From Triops longicaudatus (taxonomy: Eukaryota; Arthropoda; Branchiopoda; Notostraca; Triopsidae), in contig JAGQDJ010000055.1 of assembly GCA_022885665.1 (NCBI GenBank), positions 248,001 to 312,000 of the forward strand: a stretch of DNA of 64,000 nucleotides. Reading direction: 5' to 3'. A model generated the notes under the pieces. It was not told the origin of the DNA. It worked only from the letters and a program-made list of their open reading frames with translations, and ran no database searches. The position numbers and the translations under genes were made by a program. Of this stretch, positions 13,601 through 24,248 are shown piece by piece; within the stretch, counting starts at the first letter, position 1; the number at the start of each line of letters is the position of its first letter.

Positions 13601-13948
13601 TGTACTTTCAAAAGAAATCTTGATTCTTTTCAATTAGTGCAGCACGGAAGTGAACTGAATACAGTTCATATTCTAAGCTACTGTAAAAGGTGATTAACCG
13701 ATCGAACAAGAATGCACTGCTCTACAGTGCATTATTTGCCTGCTCTATGTTATAAGCTCTCAGTAAAACTTGAACAGCGGGAGTTATGATCCTTTATAAT
13801 CAATCAAGCGAACGATACTTCGTTACTTAAAGGACACAAAAATTAATATTTAAGTATCTAGGTTACCTTCGTTGAGAGGGGCAGCCGAACATGATAAAGC
13901 CAAAGCAATAAGCCATACAAAGTAGGTTGTCCTTCTTGACCCGGTCAT
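10697..13948 (-). CDS. Secreted acidic granin-like protein
   Basis: Minus-strand gene read by splice phase. Exons, 5' to 3': 13948-13867, 13335-13310, 12620-12587, 12519-12430, 12356-12181, about 12140-11983, 11917-11440, 11362-11267, 10776-10697. The N-terminus MTGSRRTTYFVWLIALALSC plus SAAPLNE is a good signal peptide. The mature chain is acidic, rich in Glu, Gln, Asn and Lys, has basic pairs (EKR, SRR) and no cysteine pattern. Three helical blocks stand out: LFHTLVAVNAKNWDS through AIRDFLKQGL and EAIGFLEEVRYHLHQ; YLSREYGLEEVIYQLARALF; and SMQKLAGFLDEEARKGHITS through KVLDVLLASLVDTV. This arrangement loosely recalls secretogranin III, a secretory-granule protein, but the resemblance is by eye only and the family is not assigned. 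Anomaly: the exon ending at 12181 closes in phase 0, yet no AG acceptor in the roughly 45 bases before the next coding block restores its frame. Confidence 0.6.
10836..11250. mobile_element. hAT-like MITE
   Basis: The left end reads CAG-TTCTCAACC and the right end is its inverse, GGTTGAGAACCACTG, giving the CAGTGGTTCTCAA-type terminal inverted repeat common in hAT (Charlie-like) elements. The element is about 415 bp and carries no transposase frame, so it is non-autonomous. The expected 8-bp target duplication is not recognisable (TAACGTAG on the left, GTTTAAAT on the right), so the copy is old. It lies in the last intron of the granin-like gene, with its right edge 15 bp from the donor site. 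Confidence 0.6.
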
Positions 13949-15621
13949 GTTCAGCATAGATCGATGTGTTCGACGCCAAGGATTCGCCGTTCAATTGCGA
14001 ATCTGTAACCCTATATCCAGACACCAACCCCGAAAAAACAAGAATAAATGCGTTATTGGCTATGATCCAAGATCTATAAGTCCCTTTAGGCTTACGTAAA
14101 CTTACAAAGACCAATAGTATAAAGCCCTAATTAAATTAGAGAACCAGGGAAGTAGACAACTATCAAAGCATCCCAGTAAGGTTTCGCACGTTCACATATG
14201 TCCACGTTTTGCACTAAAACGCGCTCTCAAACGTCGATTCTAACGAACGTTCTCGTTTTAACTTCCAAGATGTATACAATTTTCTCTCCCTTTAGTACAT
14301 CCGACGCAGCTTCCACATATATAACGAACCTTATTACCATGCTCCGATACAATCACACCCGCCGTTTCTTCCGCACTTACCTTGTGTATGCTCCGTATGA
14401 AACACCACCACGATGGACACAACGTGTCGTCTAACTTGACAGACAGCAAAACCTAATGTGAAGCTCTTCCCCTTTTACTTTTAAGACCCGTAATCCATAG
14501 CACTAGAGAAACCATTTGCGCCGGCGTGATACCACTGCTTGTCGTCAATTGAGCCTACACACAGGCAAAAGTTCCCTCTTCCTTAACACACCGACACGTC
14601 ATTGAGTAGCTCTGCCACCAAACTTTGGCACTGTCTCAACCAACCTTGAATATCGATGGTGCATTAGCTTCTTTCATAGTCAACTTGCCTATTGAAACTT
14701 TTGGCCATGATTTTCTTAGAGAAATAACGAACTTTTAATGGACCAACAAAGCAATAACTAAAGCTTTTGTTTCCTTTAAAAGAAAGCCCGCTTTTATCGA
14801 AGATATTTTGTTTTATTATCTGTCAAAACAACCAGCCTCAGTACAAAGAATGGCATTCTACAAGGAGGGAGGGGGGATAGAACAACAATGAGCTGTGGTT
14901 TTCATTTGAGGGGAGGGACAACGCTTCCTTTGCATGCAAAATCCACTGAATACCTGTCGCGACTTTGACTGCGGCGTTCTGGTCCACAATTTTTTTGCTA
15001 ACATGATTACGAATATTAGGTTAGAATCCCATGGAAAGCTGTACTCCTAACTTGTAATACTTTTAAAAACAGCGCTTTGCCTTTTAAGTCGAGGCACTAT
15101 GAAACCCAAGGCAGATGGGCTTTCACGGTTTTTCAGTGATCCTTTATCTTAAAAACAAAACTCAGGTCAAGCTTCCTTTGATGAAATCCCTGTACCTATT
15201 TAGTGAATATGCCTGAATTGATTACAGTTTTAAAATGTTCGAGGTTTTTGTCTTTATTTATGTCCAAAACATGGGCAGCGCGTTTTCTTAATCGCCCAGA
15301 ATTTCTATCGCCTGATCAGTTGTCAACAGTTACAAACAGCACACCATACAACAATGAGGCCGGTGGCACGATTAGGAGAACAGTGAAAGGGAGCGAAAAA
15401 ATAATGCAAGGCGATGTTTTGTTCCTATGGAGTAAAAACGATGTTTCCACCGGACTCGAGAGACATGAAAATTCATGCCAATTATGAGAAGATCGTTTGC
15501 GGATGTGGAGGAGCGAGGGTACAAAACACGGAGCTTTTTGCTTCTTTTTGAGAGAACATCTGATAAGCGGTCAACCTGTCCACCATCATTCTTATTGTTA
15601 TGCGCTTCGTCGTGGCTGTAT
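13949..15621. other. Intergenic region between two minus-strand genes
   Basis: This holds the promoter side of the granin-like gene (from 13949 upward) and the 3' untranslated side of the PRL phosphatase (below 15622). A TTTATT at about 15252, an AATAAA on the minus strand some 370 bases past the PRL stop codon, is a plausible poly(A) signal. A short G-rich run occurs at 14863-14877. No gene is supported. Confidence 0.45.
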
Positions 15622-16667
15622 TTACTGCACGCAACAGCCGTTTTTATTTTGTCCATTCTTGACTTTCAAGCGCGACTTGGGCCGGTACTTTTCTAAGTAA
15701 GCCAGCTGTTTGGCATTGATTGCACCACGCCGTTTCCTGGGGAAGGCAGAAAACAGAAACCATCATTAGATTCAGCGTGGCCCGAGCTACCAAAAGAGTA
15801 GTGTTGAAATCTCAAGTCTAATTACTGTCTGATCAGCTCGACGGCATCTTCGTATTTCATTCCGAGTTCAATTAAGGCCAAAGCCACAAGGACGGGGGCT
15901 CTTCCTAAACCTGCCACGCAATGGACGGCAACACAGGACCCTGGCTCGGACACATAGCGACGTCGCAACATGCTTAGCCATTCTTCAATTAGATCTTGCG
16001 GCGGGAAAGTGCCATCGTCGAAGACCAAGTCCGTCACTTCCACGCCTTCCCGTCGCAAAGCGTCCACTTTGTACGTTGGCTCGCATACTCGCACGACATC
16101 CTTGACGTGGTGCTTTTTCAATTCCTAGAAAATAATACAAAAATCACCATCAGTTTTCTTATCCTCTTCACCAACAGTTAACTCCCTACATACGAAACAC
16201 AAAATAAGATCTAAACTACACGAAAACTAATTAAATTAAGCAAAAAATATCCTACAAGATGAACATAAAATGAATAAAGAAAATCTGATAAACCATAAAA
16301 AAATCGGATACAAATAATATAATAATTCTGAGAAAAATTATACTGAAAACAACACGCATGAAAGAAAACAGAAAAAGATTAGATCCGATACATCACTAAC
16401 TTAAACAATAAAAATACTTAAAAGCTTTTTTTTTGGGGGGTGGGGGGCAGCGGACATAAAAAAGGAAATAAGAAAATGCAAAAAAAAGAAGAAATACTTC
16501 GGATTTTCTTTTTCAGTGAAATGGGAAACAGGGCTATACTTGACTTCATGCGAAATTACCTCGATAAAAGTAGGCATAGTTTGGTCCGTTGGTCGGTCCG
16601 TGATAAGGAAGCGCATGTCTTTGTAACAAATCTCGGAAGGAGCAGGTCGGATTATTTTCTGCCTCAT
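15622..16667 (-). CDS. PTP4A: PTP4A/PRL protein tyrosine phosphatase
   Basis: Phosphatase of regenerating liver, a small prenylated dual-specificity-type phosphatase of the plasma membrane and endosomes; family members also bind CNNM magnesium transporters. Three coding exons, 16667-16560, 16124-15826 and 15736-15622, give 173 aa, the same length as human PRL-1. Visible features: RPAPSEICYKDMRFLITDRP at residues 7-26; the regulatory Cys50 in RVCEPTY; the P-loop HCVAGLGRAPV with catalytic Cys105 and Arg111; KYEDAVELIRQKRRGA; a basic tail; and the C-terminal CaaX box CCVQ for farnesylation. The general-acid loop reads LVFDDG where family members normally have WPFDDG, so the Trp-Pro pair is missing although the Asp pair remains. 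The start at 16667 has the best Kozak context (CACCATGA) and gives the family-length N-terminus; an in-frame ATG at 16688 would add seven residues. Confidence 0.96.
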
Positions 16668-17781
16668 GGTGGGAGCGCTACTGGTCATGGCCCAGGAACA
16701 CAAGTCTTCAATTTCTCGTCAAATTTGCCGATATGGACGGGTATACGACAAATTAACCCTTTTCAATATACCGTTTATCTTGTCGCCAATAAAAAGTAGG
16801 TCGAGTGATTGGCTCTCCAAGGAGCGAGAGATACGTTATACCTGGCACCAAAGGCGAGGTAGAGAGCGCTAAAGGGTAATTGGCTATACAATTTGCTAAT
16901 ATGGCGAGCCAAAAAAGCAAACCACTTCAAAAGAAGAGGGACAAATGAAACGCTCAAATCAGGACAACGAAGGACAAAAATGTCTCCGTTACAATTTGGG
17001 GACCAATACCGACAGCCTAAGGACTTTTTGGGGGATGGCCGAAGACACTTGATCAGCTTAACACAACTCAAATAGAAAAACAAAAACCGACCCTCAATGC
17101 GAACAAACGCACACACTACAAATGGCTGCAAAAAAAGCCCAGTGATTGCAATAATGAGAATATAAGGGGGAAGAGGGATTCACAATGATACAAAAATATA
17201 TATTTTTCTTAAAAAAAGCGTTGACTTTTTTCTATCTTTTCTTGATTTTTCCTCGAAGTGAATAAGAAAATTATCGGCTTCTTTTTTATATAAACACCTA
17301 AAAAATGACCAATCGAAGCCAAATTAAAAGCTCTGAACGGGAGGAGTCTACCAGTTTTTTTTTAAATCACGAATAGTCCTAAATTGTTACTTTTTTTCCT
17401 CTTTTTTCTTTTTTTTCGCCTCTTCCGTTTCTTTTTTAAACCTTGCTGTGCCAGCGTTTAAAACACGTCGTGGTCACCAAAATGTACAAATACCTGAATG
17501 AAAAATGGGAGGAGTCACAAGGGGGAGTGATATACTCGTATCTAGAAAGGCCCCCAAAATTCTTTACATACAACTTGATATCTGTACGAAAGGAAATTTC
17601 AGGGCGAAACTCAAAAATTTAATGGAGTATGTTCAAATTAGGAAAACAAAAATTTACGGGAACCCAAAATAGGAAAGGAGGAGACAAATGCTTGGGCACG
17701 GTATTATGGGAGAACAACAGTGAAGGGCGATGTCACTTCAACCCATGGAGCTTCCCGCAACGGCCGCTGGACAATGTGGCT

Positions 17782-17935
17782 TGTCGCTTTTCTCTTCCTT
17801 GCCAATTCACTGTATCTGGTAGCAAAGGAAGTGGACGAAATAATGCGGCTCAATAGCAAGCGCCTGCCAGGATCACACACGGGCCAGGCAAAACTTGCAA
17901 CAGGATCCACAGCCGCCAGATTGAACACCCAATGA
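17782..17935 (+). CDS. Possible small signal-peptide ORF (weak)
   Basis: A GC-richer patch contains an open frame whose internal start gives MWLVAFLFLANSLYLVAKE, a short Lys-Arg-bearing segment, and a stop at 17935. The N-terminus looks like a signal peptide or single anchor, and a KR pair follows. No family is recognised, splice signals were not identified, and chance is quite possible. It is recorded only because its composition differs from the flanking AT-rich DNA. Confidence 0.15.
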
Positions 17936-20900
17936 ATTCGGATTCCCACGACGTTTGATTTCAATTTGCGACCACGGCCACGGCCTTTTTAATTTTTTTT
18001 TTCAAATTTCTTTGGATTGTAACTGTATCAAGCATGGGCTGAACAGCCAAATTCACACTTTATTTGTGCTGGGCTTCACAGTAGTCTCCGCTTCCCAGGA
18101 GAACGGCCAAAAACTTATGCCGCCACTCGACCCAACGCTGTAAATTATCAAAAAAGAATCAAATACATTAATAAACAAAAAATAATGATAAAATCAAGAT
18201 AAAACTTCTAAACACACTGGGAACACATTGGATAAGAAGCGTTATGAAACCCTAGTGGGAAATTCGATCAGTCGCGATCATTCCAGGATTCCCTATGACG
18301 CAATACAATTGTCACCTGCTATACAAACAAAGCTTTCCTTGTTTCACGCGGCTACGGTTACGAACAGAAGAGCTGACATTGACACCATTCTCCTATAACA
18401 AATGCTACTGACATAGCAACGGCCTTTCATGCGCATAACTGCCATTCAAAAACAACCCCCTGTTGACGTCATCAATTGCATTTGGCGCGGAAACGTTCGA
18501 TGTTTGTTTGTTCCATTTTTGCCCTCAAAAACTTGCACTTAACACAAATATATAATGGTTACAACACGACGTTCTAATATCGGTATCTCCTGTAATGGTT
18601 CACAGAATGTTAGACCGACCTTACCACTCAAATTGGGTGCTTTACGATCAAATGTATATTTACTGTTGAATTTGCCAAGTTCATTGAAACCCGGATAATC
18701 ACCTTAAACGTATGAGATGCTTAAGGAAAACGGCCTTGTTTCGAATACACGTCACATGTGTGAACGACACCCTACTCGATTTTCTGGAGTAAACTCCGCA
18801 TCACCAAACGCTAATCACTGTTGCCAATATATCGTGTGAAGAATAAAGACTGACCTTAGTTCCTTTTCTTTCTCTTTTTTGAGTGGTGCACTTACGCAGT
18901 TCACACGTTTTTTTTTCTCTTTTTTGTTGCACCGGTTTCTATTGACAACACGATTAGCTTCTTACATCACACCTACTGGCCGACACAATTAAACTGTGTA
19001 TAAATTCTTTCTCGTGACGTCATTTTCAGGGGTAAAAAGGCAATCTGTCCCAATTTACACGCTCCATAAGCTTTTCCATTTCGCAGAAATGAGTCACGAG
19101 AAAGTCGTCTAACGTCCCTGTCATACCTGCTTCCCGTCATCTCGCTTTACGGACTGCATTTAGATTATCTTGACATTTCCTGGAACCTATTCCTCTTGAA
19201 CTTCACGCGCAAGGCAAGTTCAACTTAACTCTCACTCTGTCGGTACTACATTGTATTTCACTCGCAACAGTTTTGTAACGACAATCCATTTCGCCCCAAG
19301 CTCAACGTAATGACTTCTCGCAACTAGATACAATTTCCGTCTTCAATACAAACAGAAACTGTAATTATGACCAAACGTCAAACAAATATTATATCATGCC
19401 TCTCCTCAACCTGACTGTACTATTCTCTATCATCCAGTTATTTGGTCTTTTTGTATTAACTTAATTGTTTTTCAACAAGTTTCTTACACCCATTGCTTCC
19501 AATCTTCCCTATTTCTTTTAATTCATACAAAAACCCCTGTAACTGACTTATCATCATTAACGAACGCGGGAAAGGATGCTGTAGAACGACAAGAAAAACA
19601 AAAGGTTGTCATAGGGACTGGCTACCGACTTAGCCCACTACAGTCACAGCGACGTTTGAAACACTTACGGCCAGCGATAATCAATATCGGGTATTAGCTG
19701 TGATCAGCTGAAGCTAAACCTAAAACGACACGACAAGTGATCATCTGATATTGTCGACTGCGTTGTTAGCCTTCATTTAAGACGCAGAAACCTCAGAAAA
19801 ACAAGGCTTTTTCCCCCAAGGAAGTCAGGTCACTTCCTTTCTTTCTTCTGCGCATTTCTCAAACGAAGGGGAAAGATTTTTGAACAGCCGCCAACTACCG
19901 CTTTTTCCCGAACAAGTCACGCGGGCGGACTGGTCCCAAAATATCACGAAAATAGCGTTCCACGAGAAGGCCAATGAAGAGCATGTCTCGTGTCCACTCT
20001 TGATAACTTGGAACGCAACATTATCGGAAAGTCAACGAACTGGAATAGGACAAGTTTCCCCGTAGCACAGAAAACTCAAGTAAAAAGATACGAGAAAAAG
20101 CATGGAAATGCCTACCTTATCAAATGACATCATCATGAACAGTTAATCATCTTCTATTATCGATTATACACCGTAAGAAAGGGGGTACCAATAAATGACA
20201 AAAAATTACCACCTAAAATTAAAATGGCAACCAAATTGGTTCCTGATATAAAAAAATGGGCTTGAACTACCAAATGATGGGAAAGTATTAAGAAAAAAGG
20301 TACTTTTTACTTATATGTAATCTTGTATTTTGTACAATTGGCATTATGGAAAGATGCAGAAGTTTTATTATGCGTGTCGTATGTTCTTTAATGCAAATGT
20401 TAAATTTGTCTTGTAGAATGTGGTTATTTGTATTCTTGATTACGGTTCACATTGTTGTGACCTTGAAGTGTTGTGTATTGAGGTATTGGATTTCGCTCCA
20501 TTTTGGTCTCATATGTCTTCAAAGTTGTAATGTATTTTATTTAATTGTATGGTTTTCAGTGCTTTTTTGTTTCTTACGGTTGTAATAATGGATTATGTTA
20601 TCCATTTATGTATTTTATATAATTGTGCTAATACATGTGGTCTAAGTAAATCTTAGATTGGCGCTAAAATTAAGTTCAGTCCATTATCAAACTGCGAAAT
20701 ATAATCATTATCTGAAAGTAAACATAATTATAAGGTGCTCAAGTTTACCAATTTTTTATGAGGCGTTCATGTTGTCAATTATTGGTAGGAAAACAGCCCT
20801 ATCCTGGTTCCCGCGTTTTTTTAAATACAATTTTCTACCATTAATAGCGGAAATTTTTTTTACTGTGTATAATAAATAATAACTACACGTACGAACAAAC

Positions 20901-22605
20901 CGTGCCTCATGGCGAAAGAAAAGGTGATGAAGTAAAAATAAATTAAACTAAAACGTAAAATAACGTATTTGCTGGTGACCCACTAATAGCTTAAGGCCTA
21001 CACGGATATGCAGAAACCATGACAGAAAATCAGCAAACATCAACAAAAAACAATTAAATTAATTTTGTAAAATAGCATGGAAATAAACTAGACAATAAAA
21101 TTTCGTTACATTAAAGCTACGAAGATTAAAAGCGAAAATATTAATGTTAGAACGCCCTACGAAAAATGGAGTGTTATTTTGGGAAGCCACGTTCTTTTCA
21201 ATGTACCAAACAACGACTTTGTCCTTGGCACGATTGGACGAAACGCCCCCGAAATGAAGACGATCGGTGACGTTTAACTTGCAGTAAACGAACGCCGCGG
21301 GTTCGTCGGCGCCCTAAGTCACGCCCACCGGGTCTTTTCTTGTCTTGCATTACAAAGCGTAGACGGGTTATCGATCCACGCGCAGCGTGGCATCAAGGAG
21401 ATGCAATAACGGGAACGGGCCGAGTTTTTCCGAGTCATTTGTTCATATGCAATATTAAAAGCAACTTACAACTCATCCCTTGAATGACATCGTCGGAAGA
21501 CGCTCGAAAAGACGCCACATACAAGATCAATGGCAAACTATCAACGGTAATAATAATAATAAAAAACTCTCTACGACTCAACCGCGTGCTTTCTTCAGGC
21601 AGACAAGACCAAATACCCTCCCAAAAAGGAATACGGACGTTGGAGGGGAAGTTTCGAGCCGTCTAGCAAGTCTCGAGTCTTGTCTAGTAGCAACGGGTGC
21701 TTTGAACTTCGAACGTCAATAACTTGTAAACTTTTCATTCAAAAATGGATTGCTAGAGGCATATGCAGTTGAGTTTCACTAATAATCACAAGTTTTTTTC
21801 CAACTTTTTGTCTATCTTCTGTGTATCGATACTCTTGGTCAACTCATACTTGAGCAAACTTCAATCTAAAATCGCCCAAATTGAGTATCTTAAGCCCTAC
21901 ACAGGTTTAAACACAACCGGTAAAACATACTCTTTCACATTTTTGTTATCACTGCACAGAAAGCGGCAACGTGGGCATCTACGATTAGAGGAATTAGGTT
22001 CCATTGGGGGTAAATGCCATGAGCTCTTACAAAATATTTTTGCCTAATATTTTACGAACCTATCTCACACGAACGGGCATCATACGCAGTGAGTACTTCT
22101 ATTGTTATAGAACTGCTTACTGCGTAAATATAGAACTGCTCATTGCAGAACGAAGCTTCATGTTTCTTGTCTCACTTCTTTGCAATGGCTTGTACTACAA
22201 CAATGAATGCACCGAATTCCTGTTGCCGCGTAAAGGTTTGGAAACTACATACGGCTTCATGGTTCAGTATTTCATGTCTTCCTTTCAAGTTCTGGACTAG
22301 ATGGAAAGCAAACCCGCGGTTCCGCTGACCACGGGCTAGGGTGACCGTAACCTTCCATAGGCCTGGCCGTATCTTCCAAAATTTACTTTCCAAATAGTGC
22401 GGCGCCCAAAAGAAGTTCCCTAAAGAGTAAAGAGGCTGGTCTAAACAGCCCAGGATCGACTAATACAATACACAAGAAACTAACTTTCGCCCCTCTTCCT
22501 GCAAACCCAATTTAAACCCATTGCATCTCGTACCTAAGAATTACCCCAAATACTAGGCAAGGAAACAATGGGTTTTAGGTAAGCTTGAATAAGGTATACG
22601 AATGC

Positions 22606-22680
22606 AACTACAGTGAACTCCCTTTTACCCGTCAGCTACGGGAATGGACATTTCAACGGATAACCGAAAAACAGGACAAT
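22606..22680 (+). repeat. Transposon-end repeat, copy 1
   Basis: This segment (CAGTGAACTCCCTTTTACCC, then GTCAGCTACGGGAAT and GGATAACCGAA) is closely matched at 42307-42370. Its style is that of pogo/Tigger-type terminal repeats. A matching inverted end was not found nearby, so the extent of the element is unknown. Confidence 0.45.
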
Positions 22681-23328
22681 CTCAAAACCTTTATCAAAAA
22701 AAAATCTTGGTTATTTAAGAAAACTGAATCTGATTTTTGGTACTTATTCATTACACAACCCGTAAAAATAATGCTCTATTTTGGTCGCTTTTTTATCAAA
22801 GCCCGAAAATTTTCGTAGTTAAATTTTTGCCTTAGTTAGCTTTAACATAAGTAGACGAAATGGAATAGTAAGAATTTTGCGAAAAAAAAGCACGACTATT
22901 AAACCTAACCCAAAAATTTACGGGTCCTGTGATGAGTACCTGACTTTTTGTGCTTTTATTCATTTTGCTATAAAAGCAGTAAAACTCCGTTTGTGTCAAT
23001 CAGGTCAGTACAGGAGTAGTTAGCAAAATCCAGGCTCAAGTTCTGGTGTTAAAAAATGTATAAATCGTAAAAAATATAAGAAACTGGTGTGACAGTGCTG
23101 TTAGTGTGGCGATGTTTAGTGCACCAGTTCGAGTTCTTAGAAAAGATTTTACTAAATGTGTAAAATTACGGTTGAATATTTGCTACTTTTTATACGGAAA
23201 AATGAACATCAGGCAAATTGCTGCACTAAGACTGATTTGTTAAAACTTGAAGGTATGAAAAGAAATGGAATCCGTCAGGTATTTTTTGTAATATCGTGTC
23301 TGAGAACTTAAGGTTTCGCATGACAATA

Positions 23329-24112
23329 CAGTGGTACACCGTTTAAAGAACGCATTATATAGCGAACAACTTGTACAAAGAACTCGCGCGCGGTAAAAAG
23401 AAAATGAATCGCACAACGAACTTAGCCTCTTGCAACGAACCATTTTTGTGGGCAAACAAATTTAAAATTGGCGGTTACGTTTCCCAGTCTGCACGCATGC
23501 ATTACAGAGACCTTGGCTTCCCACGCCAATCAGCTGCTGAGAAATAGCCTGCTAGCGTATCTATTTTTTTTTACCTAGTTTTACTTTTTTCTCGATAAGT
23601 GGTGCTTAAGTGGCACCAGAAAATTCTGATAATAAGAAGAATAGAAAGAGACTGCTTCTGACGAAGAGGTGGATGAGCGCACTGATTCCCCTACGATTAA
23701 CGCAGAATTAAGCGAATAAGAAGAAATAAGAAGAATTTTTATACTAAATAAGAAGAAATTCAAACCCAAGCCAAAATGTGGCATCCGAATCAGGTTGAAG
23801 CGAACAGGTTGATACTTTGCATTGCACTTCTCCAGAACGGTATTAAAGAACAGACAAAAGCAAGCCACATTAGATGGGTTCATCCAATGAATGACAGACA
23901 TGAAAAAAAAAACAAGGTAAATATGTAAGAGATAAAAATATAGAAGATTTATGTGACTTAGAGTGGTCTCGAAAGCGGTCCAGGATCAGGAACGGAATAA
24001 ATTTATTTCCATTGAATCATAGGGGAAATTGCGTTTCTTATAACGAACGTTTTTTTTTTTTAACCGAATGGCGTCCAGGAACAGATTAGGTTCGTTAATC
24101 GGGGTACCACAG
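23329..24112. mobile_element. pogo/Tigger-like non-autonomous element
   Basis: The left end, CAGTGGTACACCGTTTAAAG, is matched in inverse orientation by the right end, GTTCGTTAATCGGGGTACCAC, with a TA dinucleotide flanking each side. Imperfect terminal inverted repeats of about 23 bp plus a TA duplication fit Tc1/mariner-superfamily pogo/Tigger elements. No DDE transposase can be read inside. An internal TTATAACGAACG near 24039 suggests a nested or rearranged second end. Confidence 0.5.
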
Positions 24113-24215
24113 TATTGGGATGTGCTTCTATTTGGAGTTTCTATTTTACTACTGCCTCTGCTGTTAATTGCAATAAGAGACCTACCCCCACGGAATAATC
24201 AATGTCCGTATTTTC

Positions 24216-24248
24216 ATTTTTCAAAATACTGAAAGTATTTTGAAAAAT
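24216..24248. repeat. Perfect 15-bp inverted repeat, 3-nt loop
   Basis: ATTTTTCAAAATACT is followed after GAA by its exact reverse complement, AGTATTTTGAAAAAT. Its role is unknown; it lies just outside the pogo-like element and could be a remnant of a foldback sequence. Confidence 0.7.
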
